Shown here in pieces: positions 1-12,780 of a stretch of DNA of 64,000 bases. Under the pieces are notes generated by a model. That model was not told the DNA's origin. It worked only from the letters and a program-made list of their open reading frames with translations, and did not search any database. A program made the translations under genes and the position numbers. The DNA is from Coriaria nepalensis. Taxonomy: Eukaryota > Streptophyta > Magnoliopsida > Cucurbitales > Coriariaceae. The stretch covers positions 5,711,501 through 5,775,500 of the forward strand of contig CP114498.1 in the NCBI GenBank assembly GCA_027186245.1. Direction: 5' to 3'. Each line of letters opens with the position of its first letter. The stretch's first letter is position 1.

Positions 1-1469
1 TGGTGAAGAAAATTAAGCTTTTAATTATGAGCTTTTGGTAAAGGAAGCCAGGATGGGACTATTAATTTATAGTGATAAAATTAGCATACCTCGTTCATTT
101 GAATTGACCATGACTTGATTGGGAATTGCTGAATGGTAAGCGCTAGTTCGTTGTCAAAGATTGACAATGTCCAAATCCGCGGCACGTGATGTTTGAAACA
201 CGCTGGAATTCGACTCCAAGAATGAATGAAAATGGAACATTTTGAAAACATTAAGGACGAAAATAATTATCTAAAAGTTTAGGGGTACAAATGAATAAAT
301 AATAAAAATTCAGGAACAAAAATGATAATTTAGTCATATTTAGAGGTGAGGGAATGGTCCATTAAAAAAATTAGGAGCTTAATATTAATTATAATTTAAA
401 TTTAATTTTTAGATGTTTCTTATATATAATTACAAGATATTTTTTTAGTTTATTATATTTATTTTAATTTCTCCTTATTATTTTTATTATTATTTTATTA
501 TTTTGAGCATAATTATTAGATTCTTATACATGACAAAGCCAAAGACTAACAGACATTCATGTTTCAGGTTTGAATAAAGGTACTCATCGGTTCTTTTATA
601 TTGTAAAATTCTTACTTAAGTTTGAATAATGTTCATCATAATTCTAATATACAACACTTTCAGTCCTTTATTAGCTTTTTCTCACTAACTTGATTAAGTT
701 TGAAATTTGTAAATATAAAGGAAAATTCATGGTTAATTTTCCTTTACATTGACTTTTACGGTTTTACGCAATCTCAGAGTCATGTGTTGTGTTGGTCAAT
801 ACGTATGAACAAGCATTTGAATTGGTGTTTGCAAGATTAAAATTATCTAAGTGTAATATTGAATTAGTGTACATTTATTCTTAAAGAGGAGTTGACATTT
901 TTGAAAATAAAAAAAGTTGAAAAAATCAAATAATACTATAAGAGAAAAGAAAACTTCTTTGTTTATATATTTGAACCTTATAAAGTCAACGTCAAACACT
1001 TTGAAGTTTGAATTCAAAAAATATATGTTATAAGGGCTTGACCAGAAGAACTCAGGGAGACAAACTGACAATTAAGCGCCACGTAAACAGTCTGCAGGAC
1101 GCGTCAGCTCGAAAGCCCGGCTGGAGGTAAATATTAAAAACTTGGATTGTAGGGCAAGTAACGAGACGGAGTGTTCCCCGCGATGGACATGCCGAATATC
1201 AAATTAACGTTGATTTCTGAGTGGACGAAAAGGTCTGGTTTTGGAAGGAGGTCTTTTGAATAGCAGTTGAAAATGTATTTTATGTTGTAAGGAAGTAGAT
1301 GAAGTTCTATTTATCAAGTAGATAGCGGTAAGTATGTAATCTCTTCAAAAAATATCAGGAAGATGAGATTATAACTTAATGATTTCATCGAGTAAATCTC
1401 TATACTTTCTTTTAATGCTAAAGATTCATGAATGATTCTTGTTGGGGTGTATATGGACATGAAGATTCA
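1..1469. other. AT-rich intergenic DNA, no gene seen
   Basis: No coding region is supported here. The stretch is AT-rich, apart from a more GC-balanced patch at about 1070-1260. That patch resembles a promoter or leader, but on the plus strand it opens only a 26-codon frame (start near 1182) and nothing recognisable follows. The 74-residue minus-strand frame at 847-1071 is low complexity and matches no family I know. Confidence 0.4.
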
Positions 1470-2290
1470 TGAATGATGCCAAGAGATGATAGAAGGGATG
1501 TAAATTTAATGCTAAAGAACTCAAGAGCATTATCAGATCTAATTGTTTTCACATAAGCATTAAATTAGTTTTGAATCATCTTTAAGTAGTCAAATATTGT
1601 GTAAAGAGCATGACTCTTTTGTGGCAGTAAGATTGTCAAAGTACCTCTAATATAATCATCTACTATGCTGAGAAAGTATTTTGAGCTATTATGACTGGGT
1701 ACTTTGAAGGGACCCAAGGTATCCAGGTGTAACAGTTCAGAAGGATGAGAAGCATGTACTAGAAGGAAAGGACTTTCTAGTTTGCTTTGCTAGAGGATAA
1801 ATTAGATAATCTAGATGTGAAGAGGAATAAGGAACATTTGAGATGTTTTTAATGTTGGAATAAGCAATATGACCAAGTCTTTTACGCCATAATGTCATGT
1901 CAGATTGCATAGACAATAAACTAGAAGAAGAATGAGTTTTATTATTGAGTGTATCTGTATCCATACAGAGTGGAAAGCAAGCATCAGGTTTTGTGGAAAT
2001 AGAAATAGAATGATTAAATAGTGGAGTAAAAAGAACAACAGACTTTGATGTTGAATCTGGTACAACACATGAATTAATGCTTGTGAATGAATGAGGATTA
2101 TCACTTGCAGACAAATAGTAGAGCCCTTGTTGCTGGCTACAGTCCCCAATACCATTCCAGTAAAAAAGTCCTAAAAAACACAAAAGTTAAGATAGAAAGA
2201 AACTGACACATTGGATGTCTTTAAAATTTGGAAACAGAAAGTAAGTTGAAATGAAAATTGGGGACGTAAAGAACATTGGATAGGGTCAAA
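1470..2290 (-). mobile_element. Decayed Ty1/copia fragment (protease-integrase part)
   Basis: Read on the minus strand, about 2230-2290 gives the copia linker between protease and integrase (VLYVPNFHFNLLSVSK). Next comes a decayed GAG-pre-integrase zinc region with LWRKRLGHIAYSNI and LAKQTR at 1740-1900. At 1480-1700 there is integrase-core text (IVDDY, then an RSDN-like stretch). Stops and frameshifts interrupt it throughout, and the cysteines expected in the zinc motif are largely lost. No gag, reverse transcriptase or LTR is attached. It is a dead fragment; the lineage cannot be named from this. Confidence 0.7.
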
Positions 2291-3279
2291 AGGGTAATGG
2301 CTTGTATTGAACCTGTGTGTCTGGTTAATGTTTTTGAAGCATTTGTGTCACAATCCGTTTTACTGGATCTGTGACCAGTATGAGAACTATGTGACTGAAA
2401 ATAATTTAGAAACCCGTATATAAAAATTTACGGTCACACAACCCTCACCATATATTAAGCCAGTAGATAACCTAGAAAGCCTCTTTTCTTATTTACTTTC
2501 ATATATTATAACAAGTAGAAAATGTTCAATTCCGATTTCCCATCCATCAAAAGAAATCAAAATCTATATTCCATAACTCTACCATGCTACCGTGTACAAG
2601 GTCTATTGCTAAACCTATCAGCGGAAGCAAAATATAAGTATACAATATTATACATCTATTGTATTTTATACTATTTCTGATTGTACAGCAAAGCATTAAG
2701 TTTATCTTCAAGTAACAGTCTGCTAGGAAGAATTTTACCCAATCTATTGGCAACTGGCAAGTGGGTCTCCCAAAGGCTCTATTCCTTCATTAATCTAAAA
2801 AGATTTTAAGTAAAATGAGGACTGAGTATAAAAATTAGTGAGTAATAACTATAACATGTTATAAGTTTAAAACCATGAAGATGCAATCCGCAATTTCAAA
2901 TCATGCATTTTCGTAAAACTGTACATACTTGCACACTTTCTATAAAATGAGTAAAATATGGTCAGTGCAATTTATATATTCGTATCTAATAAGTCATAAC
3001 TGCACTTTCATAAAACAACATAGGTATAAGGTAAAAACATATAAAATTGCAACTCTTTAAAATGTTTCAGCAAGCATTTTCATAAAGCATTATGGATTCG
3101 TATTTGTACAATAAAGACACTAAAATATATCAATTGTAATTCGATCTTTAACATATAATTGAATATACTTATACTTATTTTCAAAAACTAAAAACATCAT
3201 TGGCAGCGAATCTATATCATTCATAAATCAGCATATATATATATATATATATCATTCACAAAACCATTAGTGTAAGAGA
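2291..3279. other. AT-rich DNA without a gene
   Basis: No supportable coding region is present. A pure TA dinucleotide run lies at about 3232-3251. The 68-residue minus frame at 2547-2753 has no recognisable domain and is treated as chance. Confidence 0.4.
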
Positions 3280-3280
3280 C

Positions 3281-3400
3281 AAGAGGTGACCACGTAGCAC
3301 ATTGCTCTCACTTAGGATTCAAGAGGTGACCACGTAGCACATTGCTCTCACTTAGAATTCAAGAGGTGGCTCATGTGTCACTTTGCTCCCATTAACACTT
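3281..3400. repeat. 40-bp tandem repeat, 3 copies
   Basis: Three consecutive units begin with AAGAGGTG at 3281, 3321 and 3361, an exact 40-bp period. Units one and two are nearly identical and share GACCACGTAGCACATTGCTC; unit three has diverged. The block sits in non-coding AT-rich DNA and its function is unknown. Confidence 0.85.
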
Positions 3401-4359
3401 TCACAAGAAGTTTAAGAATGAGGGGCCATTGTGGTAGTGTCCCACCGTTATATCCCTTCACCAGTGGGGACGATACCTAAAATAGAAATTCCCCCTATAA
3501 CATGCCCTGCCATGCATGTGTTCATAATTTATAACATGGTTATTATGAGCACATACCCCAGTAATTCCAATGTTGGAATGGGGTCCCATCACAATCTTCA
3601 TGTACTTCAAAATCCACACATTACATAGTTTACTAATCATAAGGCATATATTTATGAAATCCATATTTTCAAATTCTTATTCAAATCCATACATTCATAA
3701 AACAGTATATATGGAACATAGAATCATGAAATTCTCATTCAAATCCATTAACTTACAAAAATCAGCGTACATGGCAAAAGCCATGAAATAACATAAACAA
3801 TCCTTGAATAACCTTTTCAGAAATTAATATGTAGCATATAAGCCATGAAATGGAAAACACATCTCTTAAATAACTTAAAACCATTGAAACCCATATGCTA
3901 TAGTAATCCCTCACCATTATATAGAATAAAACTCGTAAAATATCTTAAACACCTTTTATTTATCTATAAACAACTTTAAACAGCGGCATATAGAATAAAA
4001 ACTAAGAAATGGTAAAAGCATTGTTTAAATAACTTCAACTCATTGAATATATCATAAACATCTTTTAATAACTTAAAATCATTTAAAAACTAACATGCTG
4101 TAATTATCATTTACATTTTTGCCTCTACTGGCTCATTACTTAGTTCAAACTCCAGATGAAGTGGAAAAATGCTCCTCCACGGTCTAGGCATCAAAACATG
4201 TAAAAAATAGATACACAATCAATAAGGATGTCCAAGGCAACTAAATTATCTAAAATTGCTAAACCACCATCATATCTCTCTTTCGAGTCCTAATCCTAAC
4301 TTTAGGTAGCTTAATTTAGGATTATGCTAGTGTTATAGCAGATTTTACTCCATAACTCC
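3401..4359. other. Non-coding repeat-like DNA
   Basis: Short overlapping frames on both strands (about 3431-3791) have no domain and look like chance. The composition resembles the untranslated part of an old LTR element, but I see no terminal repeat to prove it. Confidence 0.3.
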
Positions 4360-5100
4360 ATAGACCCATACCCTCGTCGACCCCCGTCAACCCCCGTCGA
4401 CCCCCATTGACCCCATCGATCCTTGGTATTTTACATATTTAAGGCATCAAGTGTAATTGAGCCGTCAAGCTGTCGACCAACCTTTGACCCTACGACCCTC
4501 TCCTATCTATTTTAAGTATCGAAATGTACTCGAGGTATCGACGCATTGACCATCGACCCTTCGACCCCTATGGAATCTGTCAAAAGCACTTTCGGATCGA
4601 GTACTCTTCCTAGACCGAGTACTTTTTCTTCCCAAACCGAGGTTTTCCATTTTTTTCCCAGACTAAGTCCTACTATAATGACTCTCGGTCTGGGTTCCTG
4701 ATCTAGACTGAGGACTTGTCTTCTTTCCCATACCGAGGATTAATATAATGTGTCTCGATTTGGGTTCCCGATCCAAACCGAGGATTTTTTCTTTTTCCCA
4801 TACCGAGATCTAATATAATGTCTCTCGGTCTGGGTTCTCGATCCAGATCAACGACTTTTCTTCTTTCTTGGACTGAGAACTCATATAATGTCTCTTTGTA
4901 TGAGTTTCTAGTATGGACCTAGTTCTCAGTCTAGAAAGATAGAAATACAATTGAGTTCTCGATCTTAAGTTGATTTCTTAAATTGAGGACATCGACCTCA
5001 TCAACCCATTTTCCTATTGAAGGCATCGACCGTCGACCCCTTTTTTTATTGAAGGCATCGACCCATTGCATGTTATAGGCGTCAACCTTATATTTTCCTA
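4360..5100. repeat. Palindrome-rich arrays, including ~70-bp tandem units
   Basis: Two related blocks are visible. At about 4370-4580 and again at 4985-5090 the DNA is a run of GTCGACC / CATCGACC words. Between them, at about 4590-4930, are four to five units of about 70 bp. Each carries a CCGAG or GACTGAG word, then TAATATAATGTCTCTCGGTC, then GGGTTC; unit marks include 4731 and 4801. The same vocabulary recurs at 36.8-38.3 kb, so this is probably a smaller, diverged relative of that block. Confidence 0.75.
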
Positions 5101-5149
5101 TGTAATATTAGTTTGACATCCTCTTCATTTTCCGATTGCATTAGGGAAG

Positions 5150-7046
5150 TGAGTTATATATTCTCAATGGGAGAATCTATGTTGTCAGCATCTTCGATCT
5201 TCCATTTGAACTTAGCTTCTTTATCGAATGAAACATTTTTGGCAGCTACTACTCAGTTGTTTTTGTTTTTGTTTTTTTTTTTTGGTATTTAATGTAGCCT
5301 TTAGATTCATGACTATAACCCAGTATGATGCACTTTTCTACCTTCTCTAAGAGTTTATCTCTCTTGGCTTTAGGTATATGCATGTTGCATACATAACTAA
5401 ATACTTTGAGATGAGAAGCTATGGGTTTGAGCTTGTGTCAAGCTTCAAATGGAATTTGATTCTCCACTGCTTTGAATGGTAAGCAATTCAGAATGTAGAC
5501 AAAAGTGTTTATAGCTTAAGCCCGAAATTTCTTAATTATTTGCTTCTCCAATAGCATACTTCTCATCCTTTCCACTATGGTTCTATTCTTCTTTTCATAG
5601 ACACCATTATGTTGTGGTGTGTAGGGTAGGTGTGTAGGGTATAGTGACTTGACGTTTGATGCCATGATGGTGCTAGAATTCCTTGAATTCCTTGGATATA
5701 TACTCTCTACCATTGTTGGATCTTAGAAACTTTATTTTCTTTTAAGATTTAGTTTCAAAAAATCCTTTGAATCTCTTGAAAATGCTTAAGGATTTTGATT
5801 TCTCTTTCAGAAAATAGATCTAGCAATACCTTGTTAAATCATCTAGAAAGATGAGAAAGTACTTACCTCCATTTAAATATGGAAACTTGAATGTTCCACA
5901 TATGTCAGAGTGAACCGGTCCAAGTCTTTATTAAGATCTTGTTGCGTGACCTTTTGAAAAATGTTTTCTCTTCATCTTTTTAAGCTGCCACCCCTCACAG
6001 ATTCTTTCTTCAGTTTTCATTTCTTGAAAGTCTTCGATCAGGCCTTTTGACCTTAATTTTTTAATGGATTTAAGGTAAAAATGGCCTATTACTCTTATGC
6101 CATATCCAAGCATCCTTTATCTGACTGTTCAATGCATGATGTTCCTACTGAATTGAGAAGCTGTTCTGTTTGGATTGGATTTTTGCTACCACGAACTGTT
6201 TTGAATCTATAATGATGCATTTTTACCCTTTGAATGTCAAGCCTTTGCTGTTTCTCATCATTTGAGCAACATTTAGAAGATTTAGATTTATGCTTTGGAT
6301 GTTGAACACATTTGCAATGTTTCTAGCTCATTTCTTGGTTTGAACCACTATGGTGTCTTTACCTTATGCTTTCACAATTTCACCATTCCCAATAGTGATA
6401 GTTGTAGAGAAGCTCTTGTCTATCTTAGATAACAGACTCAAATCATGTGTCATATTATTTGTAAAGCCATTATTAAGAAGCCAATCACTTTTGGCTTTGA
6501 AATTTGTCAAGCCCATGAACATTAGCTCATGTTCTTCCTCTTATGCAACATTGGATTGTTGAGTTTCAGGTTGGGATGTATCACACTTCCCTTTTTTGCA
6601 ATCTTTATCCAAGTGATCCACCTTGTGATAGTTAGTGCACTTGGGGTTTTTTTTGCTGTAACAACTGTTCTTGAGATGGCCTTTCCTATTGCAACTTTCT
6701 TCTTTTGGGATCAAATGGATTTTTAGAGCTGCTCACTTGATTCCCTTTCTTCTAATGCTTATTTTGTTTGACTAAGAGTGCCACTTCCATTGTTGCTTTA
6801 GTTTGATTGGAATGCCTCTTTTCATTTACTTGAAGTGAACCCTTGAATTCATTTATAGTGAAAGTCGAAAGATCTTGACTTTCTTCGATGGCATCCACCT
6901 CTGAATCAAAGTTAAGAGGTAAGCTCGCAAGCACCTTATTGACACTGGAACTCTTAGTGATATCTCTTAACATCCTTATTTGGCTTACAATCTCATTGAG
7001 TTTGTCCATAAATAATTTAACAGGCTCATCATCTTTCATTCTCATT
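5150..7046 (-). mobile_element. Decayed Ty1/copia element, gag to integrase
   Basis: Reading leftwards on the minus strand, the copia order is visible. A gag (UBN2-type) remnant opens at 7054-6752 with KDDEPVKLFMDKLNEIVSQI. Zinc-knuckle text follows at about 6560-6700. The protease region at 6480-6500 has a damaged active site (WLLNNG where WLIDSG is usual). The integrase core includes PYTPQHNGVYEKKNRTIVE at 5580-5640, and the integrase tail with SKGYIKYQ lies near 5290. Stops are frequent. It ends near 5150 before any reverse transcriptase. At its right end it abuts an LTR-like sequence at about 7046. Confidence 0.8.
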
Positions 7047-7500
7047 TTTCTCACTATAGGAATTTCGGCAATGAGATAAGAACTCTCACTTTCAGCTAGC
7101 CTTATTAGAATGCTTATATAGTGCTCTCTTAGGTATTAGGTTACCAAAAAATAACATTTAACCACATCAACTGTGGACTTAGTCAAAGGCTCCCATAATT
7201 TAATTAAGTAAATAATGAGTTATTACCCATCACATATGGTTGGTCATCCATAAGGCTTGTAGCCCAAATTATTTAATCAATACTTTGATTAATTTAGCCT
7301 ACAAAATCCAATTAACAAATTTTTCCATTAAATAACAGATTTAATTTACAGATTTATGAGACACTTTTATAATTAAATAAAATATCTAATATAAATTAAT
7401 AATTTCTAATTAAATTAATTACATGCTTAGTTATGCTAGCAGGCTACACGACATTAGATTTAATAATTTATTATTTTACCAATTTACCATTTTGCTTGGA
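7047..7500 (-). repeat. LTR-like repeat copy (left)
   Basis: This segment matches about 11960-12420 in the same orientation over some 430 bp. Shared landmarks include TCTCACTATA, AATTTCGGC, AGAATGCTTATATAGTGCT, ACCCA-CACATATGGT and AATTAAATAAAATATC. It looks like one of two LTR copies flanking the decayed element at 7.5-11.6 kb. The part matching 11576-11960 is missing, so it is truncated where the gag fragment begins. Confidence 0.6.
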
Positions 7501-10500
7501 TCAAGATAAATAATCTTTTGAATCTATCTCTATAGATCTCAATAAAAGATTCTTTACCCAAATTTTTTAGAGGGTTATTTCGATAATTATAGTTTAACAA
7601 GTTGTATCATTGCTACCTCATTCTCTAATGAGTAGTATGTTATCTATGTAAGGAATTTGTGAACATTTTTTGTACTCCCACTAACTTTCGTACACGACCA
7701 AGAATCATCTTTATTTTTAATGAGATCAAATGATATGATCATTTTGTCGAAACAAATGTCCCAATTACAAGATGCTTTTTTCAATTCATGAATAGATTCT
7801 TGCAACTTACTCAACGTATTTGTATAATTCTATATGAAACCCTTAAGTTGTATCATATATACTTCATCTTATGGGCAACATTTATAATAATGGTTTTTCA
7901 CATTTTCTTAACAGATTTAGTAATCATGGTAGGTTGCAAGCTCAAGCAATATCCATACATCTTTTAGGAACTATTCCTTCAGGTGTATCTACCAAGGACT
8001 ATACTTGGTATGTGTGCATAAAGCCTATTTCGGGTCTCATGACTTTGATTTATTTCTTAGAATCTGAGTTACTAATAGCCTTGGATTGTAAATTAGAGTC
8101 ATCATTTACGACTTGACCATCACTAAGATTTTCTATTAGAAATCTGTGTCATTAAGGCCACCAAAAAAAATACTAGATTTACGAATTTGTTGTGCATTAT
8201 GAGAGTTCACAATTGCCTCTTTCGTTGGCATCTCAAATGTTAGTTTAGTGAGTATTGAAATCTCGGTTTGTAATCATCTTGTGGTTCTTGAATTTCTTCA
8301 AATTCTATCATACTCCCACTAATTCTTTCAAAAAGAAAATCCCTCTATGAAAAGGTAGTATTTCACATAACAAACATATTTTGTTATAGAGTATGATGGA
8401 AATAATATCCTAATATCTCTTTAGAATATCTCACAAAATAATACATTTCAAACTTTACCTTCAGTTATATCTCCATATCACAATATGGTTCAATGACATT
8501 CTTCTTCATATCCATATATTATATGAAGTAGAAAAGAAAAATAATTTGAGTGAATTCTATTTTATATGTAGCAATAATATTCTTAGGCATAACCCCTTCA
8601 ATATTTTATGAAAGATTAATTTAACTAACTAAACAAAATATAATAAGGTACGATACCTCCATTCGACCTTCTACGAGGTGTCTATTAAAAGAGAATCTAA
8701 TTCTTCCTTTTAACTAAAAGAAATCAATTATCATGCCTAATTATCATGCCTAATAAATAAAAGTTCATAAGTTGTTATTGATTGAGAATCAATTAGACCT
8801 AACATGTCCATAAAAGTAACTTTGTGAATTCTTATTTTGTTGGCATGATTTACTCGATAATGCCAAGACTTGTTTGAATCACATCAAACTTTTCTTTTCT
8901 TAATGTGTTCAACATTGAGATAAATTTTATCCTATCAAAATTTGAAGGTAAACTTTATTATCAAAAATAGAAACAACATTTTAGGTAAAAGCAAGTATAT
9001 AAAATATTAACTCATTGATTTCTAAATTTATGCCAAAAATCATCAAGGCTAATGTAACAACTCGGTTCATTTATTACCTTCACGTGCATTTCATCTTTCC
9101 TTAATTATACTATTTTGTAGATTAATTTTATATGATACATATATGAACTTACATCTGATATCTCATATCTTTCGTAAAATAATTTTAAAAAAAGATTATC
9201 TTCAAACTTTAAACAATAATAAAACATCATATGCATCATAATAGAGGCTTGGTTAGCCTTTCATTTTTTATCTTCCAATTTCTTTTGCTACTATGGCGAA
9301 AACTCATTTCCAATTTCTTATCCCTTCCATCTTAATGGAAATTTCAAGCATTGGAACTACTTTAGAAATTATGAAATGCAATCTCATAATTATTAGATTA
9401 TCAAGTCATACTTAGAGATTTAATAATTTTGAAAATAAGTGATTGTTAATTAACTAAGTCACTACTTAGAATTTTAATAATCATAAAACTTGTTCATTTT
9501 ACTTCACCTCTAAATGTCAAAATATTTTTCGGTACTTGTTCTTTGAGAAAGGTGCCTTTCAAACATCATTAAAGGAAATATGTCTTTAGAGATTTCACAC
9601 ATGTCGTTTTAAATATTTATACCATTTACATATTTAAGGTTATCGATAATCATAATAATATATAACTTCTCATAGTACTTTTGGAGCTAGTTATTCATTA
9701 ATGCGAGTACAATATATTGCATTTCATTAATTCACTTCAACCAAGTGATCTTTGTTCCGCCATCTCATTAGTTCATCTCTAAGAACGATCCTAAGATTCC
9801 TAATGTTATTTTCTTAAAAACAATTTGTGTATCCAATTTATTCAACTTATGATTGGACTATAAAAAATAGTTTGCTATTACAAATTACATAAATATAAAA
9901 ATAAAAATAATATACGTTAATTTGCATATAATATTAACAATCAAAATCAAAGTTTTAAAAATTTTAGTATCTCTCACTAATTTCTTACGAATTTATATTA
10001 CCCCCTTATATAAAATGAGAAAAATAATTTTTTCTTAATAGGAAAAGGATCAAATCATTGAATATTATAATTTAACGTGTCTGTAGCCAATTATAATAAG
10101 TATGAAAGGTAGCAAAAGCTTTTGATATTATATCACATATAATTCGTTTATCTTGCCTATAAGAAAACACAATCCTATGTGTGAGTAGCCAATTATGTTA
10201 TCTTAGTTGTACTTAACCCAAACATTCTTATGAGACATAATGTATTAAACTAGCTTGTGTATGTGTCCATGTCCATGTCTAGGATGATAGCACTTTTCAA
10301 TCACGCATCATATGCTAAGAAAATAAATACATTTATACCAATTATAAGTCTCACGTATTCGTAGCCAACTCATAATTAGAATACAATTCTTTATTTTAGA
10401 ACTATTTTCATAATTAGTAATCTAAAATCTTCTGATTTGAACTCCTTTCAAAATAGGTTACTTACCCAAACAAAAAGCTTTCCTAAATTAGAACATTTCT

Positions 10501-11570
10501 AAAATAAGTTAGTTAACATAAACACTCTTAGGTAGCTAATAATGAAATAAATTCCTTATTTCATATGATAATAGAAATTCTATATAAACAATTATACAGT
10601 GTTAATTCTATTAATCACATTAAATTTTGATTAATGGAACCCATTACCATATCTGACTTGATTAGAAAAGTTTCATATATACACCCTTTATATGAACCTT
10701 ACCAATCATATCAATACTTACCATAAACAATTTAAGGTAATTAATTGATTTCTTTTTTTAATATATTAATAAATTCCCATATAAATAAGTTATATTAGTA
10801 ACCTTGTTTACCATATTAATACTTACTTAATAACAATCTATTTTAGTAATTTCCAATCAAAATTAGATTTTTATTTATTTATTTAAAAAAAACAAAACCT
10901 AGAACACTAGTCGAACGAGGGTTACAATGTGGTGCCGCTGCCGGCGGGCGAGGCAGCCCCATAGTTGAGCAAAGCAGGCAAGGCTGCTGCCACATGTCAC
11001 CACTGCCTCGAGTGTCCGATCGACGATCCGCTTCTTATATATATGTTCTGAAAATTTCAAAACGATCCAATAGTTGGTAATCCAAATATATCAAATGTCG
11101 TGCCACTCTGCATCATGAATTTTCCTTAGTGTGGCAGTAATGGTGGTGCTACTTGTGCCGCCCATCGCCACCATTTGTGCTGCCCATCGCCGCCACTTGT
11201 GCCGCCTATCGCCACCATTTCCTTAGTATCTATCGGTAATTCGTTTGTTGGGTTTTCTTAACAATTTTCTTATCTCCCTATTCTAAAAATTTCAAAACGA
11301 TTCAATGGTTAAGAACTTACACATACCAAATGTTGTGATGCTATGCAGTGAGTCAAACTCATTATACACTAACCCTAAAACTATTTGCTGTTGGGAATGA
11401 CATCTTTTCGCCAATCCAATCACGCAAATAATTTTAGATTTCCTTGGTTTGGTTTCCGAGCATGAAAAACATTAAATAATCACACAAGAACATCCAAGAA
11501 CAATGACACAATAAACATTAAATTAAAACAATAATTTTTAGGCTTTACCATTACGATCTAGGCTTTGATA
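7501..11570 (-). mobile_element. Heavily decayed LTR retrotransposon interior
   Basis: No intact frame remains. At about 7690-7990 the minus strand retains scattered text in the order expected of copia reverse transcriptase. At the far end (about 11559-11571) the minus strand reads TGGTATCAAAGCC, an initiator-tRNA-Met type primer-binding site next to the right LTR copy. A GC-rich island at 10920-11220 lies in what would be the leader. I read this as one old minus-strand element of about 5.5 kb including its LTR copies. The copia assignment is an inference. Confidence 0.5.
11153..11218. repeat. 22-bp GC-rich minisatellite, 3 copies
   Basis: Units start with TTGTGC at 11153, 11175 and 11197, an exact 22-bp period, each with GCCCATCGCC or a one-base variant. 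The GC-rich block stands out sharply from AT-rich surroundings and lies in the presumed leader of the decayed retroelement. Confidence 0.85.
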
Positions 11571-11575
11571 CCACT

Positions 11576-12780
11576 ATTTGTCTAAAAGTAATTCGTACGT
11601 GGAAGCGGTAATTTAAATTTTTTGTTGATATAATCCAAAATATGGATTGAACTCATAGACATACACAAAGATCAATCATACAAATATATATCAAATATAT
11701 ATTTATATGGAAAGTACATAAAAGTTTCAAGAAACTAAAAAGATTAAAATCTAAGATAACTTACTAATCTTAATACAGAATCGAACAGATCCTCCAGCAT
11801 CTTCATTATGGCTGAATTCAATGGGAAGAACGAGGTGCCTAAGTGTTCACCCTCTAATCGTAATTCATAAAGTTCAGTTTGTTGATTTGAGTTGATTCCC
11901 TACTCTAAGATTCATTACATGATTCTTAGAGTTCGTGGAAAAGAAATGGAAAAAGTCTCACTTTTCTCACTATAAGAATTTCGGCCAAGAGGCAAGAAAA
12001 GCTCTCACTTTTTGCCAGCCCTATTAGAATGCTTATATAGTGCTTTCTTAGGTTTTCAGGTTACCAAAAATTAACTCACAACTTTGACCCAGGCAACTAT
12101 GGACTTAGTCTAAGTTTTCCTTAATCTAATTAAGTGAATAATGGGTCATTACCCACCACATATGGTCGACCACCGATTGGGCTTGTAGCCTATATTATTT
12201 AATCAAAACTTTGATTAATTTAACCTATGAAATCCAGTTAACAAATTAAAGGGTTACCTTTAATTTCTAATTGCTAATTACGGAACTTCAGAATATTTTT
12301 ATAATTAAATAAAATATCAAATGTAAATTATTAATTTATAATAAGATTAATGTCATATTTAGTTATACTAGTAGAGCTGCATGATATTAAATTTAATAAA
12401 TTAACAATTTATTTTTGCCCTTATAATCATACAATATGACAAATTATGATCTTACCTCTTAAAATCAAAGCGGTCCATTTATATGTCTTCGTAGAAAAAT
12501 TAATCGAATTACTTTTGAACTTTAATATGTGTGACCGATTAAGTTCTACATTATGCTGGTAGGAGGATTTTATAATACTTTATGATTTATCTACTTCATA
12601 ATTAGATTTGTTTAATTTTAAAACATCTTTTAAACGAAAAAATTAATTCAATCATGTCAGAATTAATTAACTTAAACCTCTAAACTTAGGCTACCTGAGA
12701 GATGAGAAGTAAACATCTTCATGTTTTTGTCAAATTCTATGAATGCACGGTATTCAAGAAATTAATTGATATATCCTCGA
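11576..12780 (-). repeat. LTR-like repeat copy (right), next to a primer-binding site
   Basis: The inner edge is set by the primer-binding site: on the minus strand an LTR-type end TTAGACA is followed by AATAG and then TGGTATC. The body from 11960 to 12420 matches 7047-7500. A diverged inverted relative of 11960-12760 occurs at 58250-59170. The outer edge is not visible and 12780 is only an estimate. Confidence 0.5.

Noticed and set aside
11559..11571. Possible tRNA gene because of TGGTATCAAAGCC
   Set aside because: It is the complement of a tRNA-Met 3' end next to an LTR edge, that is, a primer-binding site; no cloverleaf arms surround it.
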